From NCBI GenBank assembly GCA_026874595.1, contig CM049313.1, positions 73,958,659-74,022,658 on the forward strand: 64,000 nucleotides of DNA. The letters run 5' to 3'. The notes under the pieces were generated by a model. The model was not told the DNA's origin, ran no database searches, and was given only the letters and a program-made list of their open reading frames with translations. The translations under genes and the position numbers were made by a program. The stretch is from Sipunculus nudus. Taxonomy: Eukaryota; Annelida; Sipuncula; Golfingiida; Sipunculidae. Below are positions 22,973 through 34,111 of this stretch, one piece after another (position 1 is the first letter of the stretch; every line of letters begins with the position of its first letter).

Positions 22973-25830
22973 GTAAGGGCCAAATTCAGAAAATTCATTT
23001 GTTTTTTATATTACAATATTTAATTAATTGTTTCTATCGGCACAATTTAGTTTTTGGCTTAATTACAAATATAGTCTCATCAAAATAAGAATGCCAATAC
23101 TGATTGCTGGTTTTGTCAAATTAATCAATTTTGCCTAAGGTCAGATATAATAGTCTTGTGCAGGATAAAAAATTGGAAACCAAACTCAGGACACTGCGAA
23201 ATCGTACATATATAAACATGTGTGCCATTTATCCGTTTAAAAGAGAACATGATGCGAAAGAATTTATTTTATTATACCTGCTTCTATATAGTCGCTGTAG
23301 GGGTCGTATAAGGTCGGCATAGGCATTAGTATTGATATGTTAACTTCTAAACAGTGTATATTTCAAAGGAAATTAAGAACTGCACTAATGTCTCATCAAG
23401 CTTTCCACGTCAGCGTGAAATGTGTCCTACAAGTCCCAGTTGTATTAAGTGATTAAGAAACCAGGGAATCAGAGACAGAGGCCTTTTACTTAAAAGGCTG
23501 AAACATTATATAACAAAATATGGCTGATAATATATAATTATTACAAAAATATTACAATGATTGCACCCTCATACCAAAGCCGATTATAAGGTGTGTAGCC
23601 CCGATATGAAAGATCGATGAAATTCAACCATTTACTTGACTATGCGCATTAAAGTGGTTACCAAGCATGTAATGGAAACGAAATTTTAAATGTTATAACA
23701 ACACAAATACAGAATTACAACTGAACATTTCCACTTATAACTGCAAAAAAAGGAGTCAACTTTATGTTAGATAGCATAACCTAATACTAAACAACATGAC
23801 ACAGAAGGCCGTTTCCATGTTGACTGATGTAATCCAGATATATTCGATAGATATATTAACCAGTATGCAATTAAAAAATTTACGAGGGGGGTATAGGTGT
23901 TGACCTAATATATATGTCGGGTTGATAAAAGCTCAAATCATTATAACTATGATAGCATTAAGAATACGTCCGGGTTCCTCATTTGGTTATACATTCATTT
24001 CCGGATTAAGTTTAAGCATTTCATGTGTTTATATTTCTTTATAAACATATCAATGTCCGTTCCAACCTCTCATGTCTTCCCTTTTTATTTTGCTATCCTT
24101 TTTTTAAATTTCAAGGGGATAAAAGGTCATGTTGGTAGAAGATTAAACAGACAAAATTTCAACAAGGTTCCTAACACCTTATTTAAGAAACAGAATCTTT
24201 TTTTAAATATGTGAAATCAGTCTATATATTACATCATATTAGCCCCATTTATTGCAGTCAAGGTCATTGGTCACATGCAAAAACAGCCTCCTTTGACAGC
24301 TTCTGAAACGACGATGTCATGTTAACATTTTAAAATTATAACCAGCTGAAAAAAAGATGGCTAATCAAGTAGGGAGATATCTGATCTGTCAAATCATTTT
24401 AAAGAGTCCAAAAAGGTTGTGAAACACAAAATTGAGTTTTATTGTAAACTTCTCCAATTTTAAATTAGGGTGTCACTTCCATATGCAGATTTCTAAGAAA
24501 TTATTTAAAAAAAATAAACTTAAAAAAAAATTATCTTCCAAAAAAGGAGTATAGTAATAACAATATAAATTTAAGCTTTATTTAATTGTTAATCGTATCT
24601 GGGATTTTCTTATATGTTACTGTTCAAATGTTCAAATGTAATAAAAATATAATACTTAACATATTAACAGTAAACTACACCAAACTAAAAAGGGTAGACA
24701 TTCGAGAAGTATGATATAATAATAACTATTTCTGATATTTATTATAACAAATTTGTTAATCGTGTTTACAATATTAATATTAAAGCCAAATGTCAAGTTT
24801 TACAAAAACCAAACAGTATGTTTGGAGGAAATTTTTCAAAATGTTACTCATAGAGGGTAGTCATATGAGATATATTAAGAAAAAAAAACAAAGTTGATAA
24901 TTATACACGTTATATTGTTAAACTGGTATAAATGGATACAGATACAATGGATCGTTTTGTCGTCGTAATACCATTATGAACATGAATATATTGACAAATA
25001 TCATCTATTTTAATAAAGTTAAACTGACTGTTTACTATATTTTATTAAGCACGTTCGAGCATTTTCAACGAACGCATTTAAGTGAAATTCAAATTGAAAT
25101 CTGATTCAATTCTTTTAATAAATCCTTCGTTAAAATTTGCCATGCATCTCGTATGTAAGCAATAAGTAAAATAATTTATGTGTTTAGGTCGGTGCGCGTA
25201 ATGTTTTATTTTTCTAAAGCAAAATGTTAATGTGTTACCTGAAATAAAGCCACGTACTTTGATCCCATTCATGCTTTATATGTATCTATTATGAAAGAAC
25301 CAGAATAACTAGTCAGTTTTCTATATAAATCAACCGGCTATAGATAAACTTTGCTAATACACTGTCAAATCATGTATTATACCTGAGGTTGGGTGGAGTA
25401 TAAGACATTTATTACAGAAAATAAGAAACCAATTCCCTTCATGTTGTTATGTTCATTGTTTTTCCCGTCAGAGAGATTAATGTAAACCTCCCCTGTAAGT
25501 GCGTGAATGGATCCTCGTCATCCTTTTACGGTGACATTTCACGAGATACTCAATTGAAATGTCATGATATCTTGCGACCCCATCTGACTTGAACATAAAT
25601 GTCAATTCCGTCCCGAACAGGACAGAGCCATTTTTATACCTTGGTCGTACATATATTCTGGTAATAAGATTTTTTTAAAGGTAGAGACAAAGTTTGGAAA
25701 AAATTTGTTGTTATTACTGACTAAAACACATGTACCCATATACACATATTCTTGTGTAGGTATACATAAACCGACAGATGTGCATATAGTGGGACAGTGG
25801 AGGAACTGGCCTTCCCTAAAAGAGACGCTC
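22973..25830. other. No gene seen
   Basis: Almost three kilobases of strongly AT-rich DNA, including many poly-A/T runs around 24480-24560. Small open frames have no recognisable content. Confidence 0.55.
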
Positions 25831-25864
25831 AACTGACGTCATTTTTGCCAGTGTGACGTCAGTT
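25831..25864. promoter_or_regulatory. Perfect inverted pair of CRE palindromes
   Basis: AACTGACGTCA at 25831-25841 and TGACGTCAGTT at 25854-25864 are exact 11-base reverse complements separated by 12 bases. Each contains the palindromic CRE core TGACGTCA. The pair can be read as a double CREB/ATF site. Confidence 0.5.
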
Positions 25865-26140
25865 CAAGCAAGCTTTATTCTTGAAAATTGCGCCCAGGGA
25901 CTCATGCGCATATACTCATGATAAAACTGCATGTGTGTTTTCTGCATATTGTTGTCATTAAAATGTAAATGTCAAATAAGAGAAGTCAATGTTTTACATA
26001 CATATATTATATGTAATTATAATTTCTCTCCATGACAAATATGAGGAAAGGTTATTTGAAACAAGCTTTTATGAATTTGGTGGACGAGATACAGTTTATT
26101 GCCATATGTACTAAATAAGACATCACATTCAATAGTATTT
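25865..26140. other. No gene seen
   Basis: Non-coding AT-rich sequence. Confidence 0.5.
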
Positions 26141-26219
26141 GAAATCAATGGCTTCCTGTACACTCTAACAAAAAAAATTGATATTGAAAGTATCCTGAAG
26201 AAATGGAAATTTTCAATTT

Positions 26220-26470
26220 AGAACCATGTTTCCAAGGACATGGGCCACGACAAACAAGAATTTGCTCTACATAACTCCCGCATTGGGACCTTGACAACAG
26301 AGGGGTAAAACGCCCGGCCCTCTCCGCTTCCATCCCAGGTGTTGCCATGTGAGTTGGTTTTAGTGGCCCGTCCAAGGTCGGTGGTTCTCCCCGGGTTCTC
26401 CGGCTCTTCCACTTTTCACTGGCGTAATTTGTATCTACTGTGAACTCGCCTTTTAGCCCGGACCTTAAAT
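26220..26470 (-). repeat. Probable dispersed repeat fragment (GC-rich)
   Basis: A GC-rich stretch with text such as GGTGGTTCTCCCCGGGTTCT followed by CCGGCTCTTCCA, a style I know from dispersed repeats in marine invertebrates. Two minus-strand frames, up to 137 codons (26145-26558), run through it in different registers. Neither shows a domain, so I treat them as by-products of the raised GC. Confidence 0.35.
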
Positions 26471-26860
26471 TACAAAAACTCGAACTGTCAAACTTCTGGT
26501 CGACGGAGCCGGTGCGGACATTGCTTCGGCAATGTGCTGTGACCGGCTTGAGCAACAACTTTACTTCAATAATGATAATAACTCCCGCATTTCTTATTAT
26601 GTGTCACAACAAATCGATTGATTATATTCCTGCACAATCCACCTATTAGTAGAGAGCATCTGAATATCTTCGATCCAGGAATCCTAATATCGCGCGAATA
26701 TATGAAAATCTAAGCCGGTACATCACGACATAATATATGAGTGATAATAGGCTAATGTTACATATATATAGTATTAATTAGAGTAGAGAAAGATAATTCT
26801 TGGATAGTAATGCCTTAAAGTAAAATAATCCTCATGTGGAGGACATATATTCGGTGTAAA

Positions 26861-27233
26861 GACGACTCTGTCTGACTCAACCTTTTCTTTTCTTTGAGGA
26901 ATAGGTAACATTGAATAAGGGTGGGGTAAGTCCTAATCAAAGTTGTTTGTTTAAGGATGAGAGTGATGGATGATATAAACATACCCAGATCAAGTCAGCT
27001 GGGTGACAGGAGAGCACGAAGATTAATCAATGAAGTATCGTTGACGACTCCAAGTGACGCGTGATCAAGGATTTTACTGACGACGGAACTACAAGCTTAC
27101 GAAAGGAGCAGCCAAGCACGGACCGGTCCCGGAGAGGTCTTTAAGGAAATTCAAGGAACCCATCAATTAGACGTAGCTGTCGCCCGCACTGTATTTTTCT
27201 CTGCAAAACCAGCAACCGCCTAGATGCCAAGAC
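26861..27233 (+). repeat. Left arm of a large inverted repeat
   Basis: This arm matches the reverse complement of 31700-32079. The core (26901-27191 with 31752-32040) differs at only about a dozen positions over some 290 bases, roughly 96 percent by eye, and identity fades outside the core. The arms are separated by about 4.5 kb. Confidence 0.9.
26957..27190 (+). pseudogene. Broken open frame in the left arm, family unknown
   Basis: From an ATG at 26957 the frame reads MRVMDDINIPRSSQLGDRRA, continues through a short basic stretch, meets TGA at 27062, and stays open beyond it through SSQARTGPGEVFKEIQGTHQ. One extra C near 27184 then shifts the frame relative to the right-arm copy. The right arm carries the same TGA. 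Between the two arms most of the few differences change amino acids, so there is no sign of selection on the protein. I do not recognise the family. It may be the tail of a transposon-encoded protein. Confidence 0.4.
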
Positions 27234-28489
27234 ATATAGAATATTATCTGTGTCTCAATATAGTTTCGATTTTATTATACAGATTCTCATCTTTAACCAG
27301 TCCGTCCTTTCATGGGGTGACATGGCTTTTGCTTACACACATGAGAACCAGATTGGTCAGCTTATATGTATCTGTCCTTAATAATCAGCTTTACCAATGA
27401 TACCCCTCTACTTCAAGTTTTAGATTTTTAAATAAACTAACGTAACCCGCCCCTCCCATTCCCACCTGGATACAGTATGACTGTCTACAAGAAGCAGAAA
27501 GGGCCGTTATAAGTTGGGATGGATAACCCTTTATAGTCGATAGCATATGTAAGTAAACTGGGTCATATACCGATGATATTTGTCACAATCATTTAATCAT
27601 TAAACAGTAATACAAAAGTTTAATTTATAATATAATTACTTTGGCCATATCAAAAGTATTATTGTTTAACGTAATCTGCGCTCATATTTTTGTGATGAGT
27701 TTCCGGTTTTCCGTAATATTGCTAACGTGTGCTGTCGTCCACACCTCTTCAAAGCATGATTAAATAGAGAATCATGGAACATCGACTTATATGAATAATT
27801 AAGAAATTGTTTTTGTATTTTAAATTTTGAAAGTTCCATTTTATATTCCAACTGTAAAATGCAATATAAAAAATCGAACGTACGCCCCTCCTAACGGTTA
27901 ACAGAATCTGTTTGTTTTTTTGCCGCCGTGAGCAACGGAGAGTTCACGCAAGTGTGTATAAAATACTAAATTATGAACAACCACAATCTATGTTGTTTGT
28001 ATATGGTAATTGTGTGATAACTAATCGATAATTCAGCTATATCAACACATATATTAATTATACATGCATATTTTCCTTCTCCACACAAGTATATCATTAT
28101 TGAGTAAAATTTGAAAAGTGTCCATTATCACCGTACTAGGGCGGGGGAACGGTCGGGAACTGGACTGTCCCATTGATCAGATTTCTCCGAGGAAGTTTTT
28201 CGTGTCGTGGAATAATGTGTCTAATATTTCAAGTAGGGAAACATCAGACCTGATCATTGGCCAATCAATCTTATCACATCTGGCTACCAGTGAAGGATTC
28301 CGGAACAATATCCCTTCATCCGCCTCTGGTTCCGGTTACACAGGTGGCGCCAATGAGTACATCCTGTCTGTTACATCTTAACGACCCAACATTGTCTTGT
28401 CAATCAGGGCTGACTTGTTGTACACTATATTATCATTATGATAACAAAAGTAAAAATAACGACCCACCCAATGAAAATTAATATGATGA
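27234..28489. other. No gene recognised between the arm and the next block
   Basis: AT-rich. A 28118-28381 plus-strand frame overlaps another at 28257-28481 in a different register and neither shows a domain. Confidence 0.45.
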
Positions 28490-28955
28490 ATTAACAGCCC
28501 AAGTTTTGAGGCTAGTGGTTTGCGTTTTCCGGATAATGATGTCAACCTAGCCTGCTCTATTATATGCTTAAAAGCTCATATTATCAGTCAAACATGCAGA
28601 CAGACAGCTATCTGCAATTTGTAATGAATATCTTAACTAATGGCGCCGACATATATTCGCTAATGCAGGTTAATGTTCTTCATATACGCATTTACATTTA
28701 ATGACCCAGGATACCTATGAATGATTAGCTAATTATATTAATTCATCATTACAAGGAGTATGGCTCCAGTAGGTGTAAACAGGACCATATTACGCCATTT
28801 GAGCAATGGTTGGCCGCTTTTTACAAAGATAGTGCATATGCAGCGTAACGATAGCGGGCTGTGGAGAAAAATTATCCAGTCCGCTCAAGAAATTTTACAC
28901 GAAGGCAATCAGCTGGACAATTCAGTGAAAATCAGGCTTATACGGATCCTGTAGC
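28490..28955. promoter_or_regulatory. Enhancer-like block upstream of a TATA box
   Basis: Dense ATTA/TAAT cores (for example GATTAGCTAATTATATTAAT near 28722) alternate with GC-richer patches and show no simple repeats. This is like a conserved regulatory element. A 64-codon frame at 28760-28954 lies inside it and has no domain. Confidence 0.35.
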
Positions 28956-29023
28956 TATATATACCAGGAGATTTCACGAAATTTGAAGTGACCTACACTT
29001 CAGCGAGCAGAACTGAAGAACCG
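28956..29023 (+). promoter_or_regulatory. Candidate core promoter and short first exon
   Basis: TATATATA at 28956-28963 is followed 30 or so bases later by a CACTTCAGC region and then by a consensus splice donor, CCG|GTGAGT, with GT at 29024-29025. The spacing fits a transcription start near 28988 and an untranslated first exon of about 35 bases. TATA-like and donor-like strings are common in AT-rich DNA, so this needs transcript evidence. Confidence 0.25.
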
Positions 29024-29025
29024 GT

Positions 29026-30179
29026 GAGTTACGCGAAAACGGCTTTATTAACTGTATTCTGGTCGTTAAATAGTTAACAGCAATGCAGGAAAGTGATTGA
29101 TAACGGACTTAATTGATAAAATTTGATTAGGTGATGATTGATAAGAGATTATAAATATTAACTGAAACTTACAAAATGAATAGTAGAATAATTGATATGA
29201 AGTTATTAAATCAACCGGGTTGATGATATAACTGATGATAAAGTATATAATGTAAAATCCTGCTTGGAATAGTTTTATAATGTTAGGTAACCGATAATGT
29301 TGTTACTAATAAAACTGGCGGTACCGGGTGTCTTTTGGTTCCGACTATAACCTTTCAATGTTCGTATTTCTGATGAATATTGACATTAAAGAAACAGTGT
29401 ACCGGTATTAAACGTAAAATTATATAAACTTCACAAAACTGAGGCCTTTACTGAACAGCGTCCTGAATTATTGTTCTTGGCATAGTTGAAAGTTTTATTT
29501 CAAATATTACGGAGCGGTTGACCATTTTTATTGTATACATGTGTCTGATTTTTTTTGTCTTTGTATATTTATTCGGGTTCTTTTGAAGGTATGCTGATAA
29601 ATTAATTCAGTATTTCTTTCATTCATTTTTAAATTAATTAATAAATTCATTCATTAAAATGTATGGTTATCTTTGTAAAAAAGCTCTTATAACTATTATT
29701 CTAAGGGTGAACTTCATCAAAAATATTTCTTGACTGGAATTGAGATTTTATGTGTAAAGTATCTTATTGTTAAAAACGAAGTCACCCACGAAAGACAAAA
29801 ATCGCCTCTGCAAAATTATGCACAGATCTTGATGTCGAAAAAGGTTTATGTTGTTTGATTGCTTCTCGTTTGCAAAGCAGAAACATTAAATATGGTAGTG
29901 GTAATGTATTTTTCAGTTATACGATAACGGATTGTATAAGGTTTAAAAATTAGGAGGAAATGTAGACGAGAGAAAGACAGAGAAACTGACATCGACAGAG
30001 GGAGAAAAAGAAACAACCAAACAAGGGACAAAGTGTGTGAGATATATCAATGAATTTCGCGGATTTTAGGTGTGGGGGGGGGGGGAGACGATATACTCGG
30101 TGACGGTTCATTTTCCTCTGAATTGGCTTCACATGATATTCTCAACAAAAAACAGCCTCAGGACAAAAGACAAACCATC
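29026..30179. other. No gene seen
   Basis: Strongly AT-rich. If the promoter at 28956 is real this would be the start of its first intron. A G-run (about 30074-30085) is the only marked feature. Confidence 0.5.
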
Positions 30180-30480
30180 GGAAAAGAGAATCCTTCACTG
30201 ATGGCGAGATGTGATAATGATTGATTAGTCAATGATCGGGTTTGATGTTTACCTACTTGAAATATTAGATACATTATTCCCTGACACGATAAGCTTCCAT
30301 AAAGAAATCTGATTGATCAGTTTGGTGCTCGGCTGTCCAGGCCTTCTCCCTCTGTTACGCAATCGAGGCAATTTCTCGCCACATCCGCCTTATCAAACAA
30401 AGAGAGCTTCCACTAAGGACGCCCAGCTACTATTTTATATGGTCACCCAGCGTCTCTCTCTTTAGGGGAGGCTGATTGCT
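30180..30480. promoter_or_regulatory. Enhancer-like block
   Basis: Balanced composition with transcription-factor-like cores: TGATTGATTAGTCAATGAT (about 30216), CTGATTGATCAG (about 30310), and CTTATCAAACAAAGAG (about 30389), which joins GATA-like and TCF/SOX-like cores. No reading frame of note. Inferred only from motif content. Confidence 0.3.
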
Positions 30481-30740
30481 TGTTCTACCAACCGATGTCT
30501 TCTATACCTTTTCTGATGTTTATACATTTTAAGTGTTTCTTATGTGTCAAACTTACGACTTTACATAACATGCTGCACACGGTAATGATATGTGTTCATT
30601 TAAATATATTACCGGAATGCAAGAGAGGGAAGGCTTAGATCATGATCTCTCTCGGTAAAATAACTCTCAGAATCCCACGGTGTGACAGAACCCAGTGCAA
30701 TAAGGTCTGAGGTGCCTACAAAAGACCGAATAAAATTGTA

Positions 30741-30870
30741 ATTTTACAGTTGATATGAAAATTTTTCCTTGTTTTGCAGTTGATATGAGAATTTTTCCTT
30801 GTTTTACAGTTGATATGAAAATTTTTCCTTGTTTTGCAGTTGATATGAGAATTTTTCCTTTTCCGGCAGT
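30741..30870. repeat. 30-base tandem repeat, about 4 copies, with 60-base alternation
   Basis: Unit TTGATATGAAAATTTTTCCT plus TGTTTTGCAG repeats every 30 bases. Odd copies have ATGAAAA and even copies ATGAGAA, so the true higher-order unit is 60 bases: a 30-mer doubled, diverged, and then doubled again. Confidence 0.9.
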
Positions 30871-31699
30871 CGACAGGCATATTCTATGTTGTCATGTGTA
30901 GTTAAAAAAAAGCCTCGTTTAATGTGGAGAAAGGTTTAATATAATTTCCAGTTACATTCCATTTGAAAATTTGAGAAAGCACATATTTCAATATTTCATC
31001 ACTCACTGCTGTCTGCCCGTGCATTACACTATAAGTTGATTATTTTTTTCAAAAAAGCAAAGGCAGCTAAATAATTATTAACTGAGCTAATTAAGGAGCA
31101 ATCCAAGGTGCCTGTAACGAGTGATATGATGTGATCCATTCATGGTTCATTCGCATATTTAATTCCGTTAGTTGTATCATGGAAACGTCCACATGAATAT
31201 ATTGCACATACAATACAATTTATGACTGTATGTTGTCAAATCTTTGTTCTGAAAGGATCACTATCTAAGGTAACTTGAGAGACATGTCTGAGGGCAACAC
31301 GAAGCAGAATATTACAAATAGCTGTAAAATATAAATTTCTGATTTGAATTTTTGTCGGGCTTCACACATTAAACAACGTCAAATTTTGTGCCCAACTCTG
31401 ACAAAAAACTAAGGGAATTAATTATCGCACAAAGTTTATTTCAAACGTTTATCCAGTATTCATCTTGAAAAAAATGCTGTCTTCTATAACACCAAAACGA
31501 GTGTCATGGAAACCTCTGCTAAGTGTGACTTTCCTTCTGGTTATTAACAAATGTATTAAGTTATATCTGGGCATTTTTTTTATTTCCTTTCTCTGTTTTG
31601 AAAAAAATAACATCATATACATGTTCCAATGGATTACATAACAATATTTACTTTAAGGTCATATTAGGTGTAAGAAATTTACAATATTCAGGTTGTCTT
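30871..31699. other. No gene seen; one ATTA-rich patch
   Basis: Non-coding. About 31060-31200 has several ATTA/TTAATT cores and a GC-richer stretch, in the style of the neighbouring enhancer-like blocks. Confidence 0.4.
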
Positions 31700-31984
31700 G
31701 GACTTGGTGGTCTCAGACATTAGACGGTCGTTGTTTTGTAAAGCGATACGCAGTGCAGCGACAGCTACGTCTAATTGATGGGTTCCTTGAATTTCCTTAA
31801 AGACCTCTCCGGGACCGGTCCGTGCTTGGCTGCTCCTTTCGTAAACTTGTAGTTCCGTCATCAGTAAAATCCTTGATCACGTTTCACTTGGAGTCGTCAA
31901 CGATACTTCATTGATTAGTCTTCGTGCTCTCCTGTCACCCAGCTGACTTGATCTGGTTATGTTTATATCATCCATCACTCTCAT
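31688..31984 (-). pseudogene. Broken open frame in the right arm, family unknown
   Basis: Reading the minus strand from ATG (31984-31982), 98 codons run to a stop at 31690-31688, interrupted by one in-frame TGA at 31879-31877 (codon 36). Downstream of that the frame reads through SSQARTGPGEVFKEIQGTHQ, then LDVAVAALRIALQNNDRL and ends ETTKSKTT. This copy keeps the frame that the left arm loses by a one-base insertion. The shared TGA predates the duplication or was spread by gene conversion. The family is not recognised. Confidence 0.4.
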
Positions 31985-32079
31985 CCTTAAACAAACAACT
32001 TTGATTAGGACTTGCCCCACCCTTATTCAATGTAACCTATCCTAAAAGAAAAGATAATATATGAGTCATACAGAGTCGC
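31700..32079 (-). repeat. Right arm of the large inverted repeat
   Basis: Reverse-complement partner of 26861-27233; the near-identical core is 31752-32040. Similarity continues more weakly on both sides, for example GACTCTGTMTGACTC at the outer edge of both arms. Confidence 0.9.
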
Positions 32080-32884
32080 AAATCGGGTTGGTTATATTCT
32101 ACTATATAAACAGTGCTTTACCAATATCAGTTTTGGAGAGACAAAGGAATTAGAATTCGGAGTTGAAGAATAAATCAGGAACGACCTTTATGGTATTAAT
32201 TACAGACTATGACTTCTTAAATCATTTCTTGCCCCACATGCATATAAAATCTGAAATCAGAAAGCCTTCATAATAGCATCATTCTTATCAAATGGTTAAT
32301 TAACAACCCATACGATACGGTGTAATGGCCCAATTACCTCACAGACGTTTGGTTACCATATAAATATTTTTCGTAGCAAGAATGATGTCCAGCCAAGGTA
32401 AATGACACCTTTGCCATGTATATACGGAAAAGATAAGACATCGCAGGTCACCCATGTTGGCCCGGTTTATATCCGACCATTTGCCACACGAGTGGTCTCC
32501 AAGTGTATCGCAACTACAGAAAATGTACGCTTTCTTCATTATATCATTTTGCAGACCACTTATTTTCAATTTAAATGTCTATGATGAACATTTTATGAAG
32601 GCTATATCTTAAGACTTAGACATAGTTGAGTATAAAGTCGTCATTATTTATAAAATCGACCCAAAAATTAATTAAAATGACATTATTTATTCCTGGCTAA
32701 AAACTGAAATTTTGAATTTCGAACCAATAAAAAGAAAAGTGGAAATAAAGAAAAACGGATTTGTTATACTGTCATGTAGTTAATATTAGCCCACTAAACA
32801 GTGACTTGCTTTTACTTGGTGTTTAAAATAGTATACTTTATTATTGTTTTTAATATTAAAATATTAAATTTCATTAACGCATAT
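32080..32884. other. No gene seen
   Basis: AT-rich non-coding. Overlapping frames on both strands near 32339-32584 have no recognisable content. Confidence 0.5.
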
Positions 32885-33041
32885 TGTTACGAAGACAAAT
32901 TTGCTCAGTGGAAAACATTAGGCTGATCCGGGATTCGAACCCATGTCGGTGGAGCACAAGTCCGGCGTACCAACCGCTTCGTTAGAAAAGCTAACTTCAC
33001 TAGCAAGACAGTTCGGTCCGCTTTTATGTCACCCTGTAACA
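32885..33041 (-). repeat. tRNA-like repeat with TGTTAC...GTAACA ends, copy 1
   Basis: 157 bases that start TGTTACGAAGAC and end CCCTGTAACA, giving a perfect 6-base terminal inverted repeat of the TG...CA kind. On the minus strand it carries a good RNA polymerase III B-box sequence, GGTTCGAATCC (32931-32941), preceded by an A-box-like GAAGCGGTTGGTACG (about 32966-32981) at tRNA spacing. The anticodon-arm region pairs only partly, so it is tRNA-derived and not a working tRNA gene. It is either a SINE-type sequence or a very short LTR containing a tRNA-like promoter. Confidence 0.65.
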
Positions 33042-33159
33042 CACCCCCTCTTAGGAGCATTCTGCTATCAGAACAAGACTATTATACCAGTAGTCAAACT
33101 TTGGTGAGCTGAATCCCCTGGCCACAAAGTTAACCGTCACGTTGGACGAGCCCCTAGTT
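33042..33159. other. 118-base spacer between the tRNA-like repeats
   Basis: Contains CACACCCCCTCTTAGGAGC directly after copy 1 and GGACGAGCCCCTAG directly before copy 2. There is no open frame. If the pair are LTRs this would be the whole internal region of a miniature element. Confidence 0.4.
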
Positions 33160-33313
33160 TGTTACGAAGACAAATTGCTCAGGGGAAAACATTAGGCCGA
33201 TCCCGGTTTCGAACCCATGTTGGTGGCGCACAAGTCCGGCGTATCAACCGCTTCGCTGGAAAAGCAAGCTTTACTAGAGACAGTTCGGTCCGCTTTTATG
33301 TCACCCCGTAACT
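33160..33313 (-). repeat. tRNA-like repeat, copy 2
   Basis: Direct repeat of 32885-33041, about 90 percent identical by eye. It begins with the same TGTTACGAAGAC but ends GTAACT where copy 1 ends GTAACA. The B-box region is mutated (GGTTCGAAACC on the minus strand), and the anticodon region still matches copy 1. Confidence 0.65.
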
Positions 33314-34053
33314 ATAACATCACAAAGACCACTGTACCAGGTTAAAAATGTACAAATTATGAAGCATTTTATGATTTTAAACCTTAAACGGATTTATTCA
33401 CAGAACGCGTCAAAATATTTGATGGTACCATTTGAGACATCAGTATAACCAGTACATGCAATATTTACGCATTTTAAATAATCTACTCCAGTTTCTGAAA
33501 CAATGATAGTTCTAAATTATTTGATCGAACCCTCCCTCATAAATTCTTAATGTGTTATATTTATGCGTTTCGTAACCTTAATTTATGTTCGATAACTGGT
33601 GGTCCTTTAATAGGTTCATCAAGTCCTTTATGCTGGCTCTTTTATATGTTCACCAGGTGTGAGATCAAGGTCATTTGACAGGTGTCATAAAAGATAATAT
33701 TTAGCAATTAATACTTATTTCTACAATTAGAGTCAAGTAATCGCAACCTATGTTATTCTTTCTGAAATAAATCAGTTGAATCTAGAAAGCTGACATGGTT
33801 CTGACCAAAACTAACTTGGTGCTGTAAACTTGTACGTACACTAACTAGTTGGCTTTTTGTTCGCGAGGGGTTAAACTTCGCGATTTGCGCGAATGGTAAA
33901 CTATTGCCAAATAAAACCTTCGTGAATTGAAGACCTTGCATACTGTGGATCAACAGTAGCACCAACTTATGTTCACGTGTTGGGGATGACTCTGGTACGG
34001 ATAGGTTGGGGCAAATTTTAATTGTTAACCTGCATGTACAAATAGTGAAATAC

Positions 34054-34056
<3 letters not shown>
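33314..34056. other. No gene seen
   Basis: Non-coding. The 150-codon minus-strand frame that spans 33753-34205 owes a third of its length to the (TA)n array and is not a gene. Confidence 0.6.

Positions 34057-34108
<52 letters not shown>
34057..34108. repeat. (TA)n microsatellite
   Basis: About 26 TA units. Confidence 0.97.

Positions 34109-34111
<3 letters not shown>

Noticed and set aside
26145-26558. 137-codon minus-strand frame as a coding gene
   Set aside because: A second minus-strand frame and a plus-strand frame overlap it, the sequence is repeat-like and GC-rich, and no domain is visible.
32925-32995. A functional tRNA gene on the minus strand
   Set aside because: A and B boxes are present but the anticodon arm pairs poorly, the acceptor stem does not close, and the unit is duplicated with transposon-like ends.
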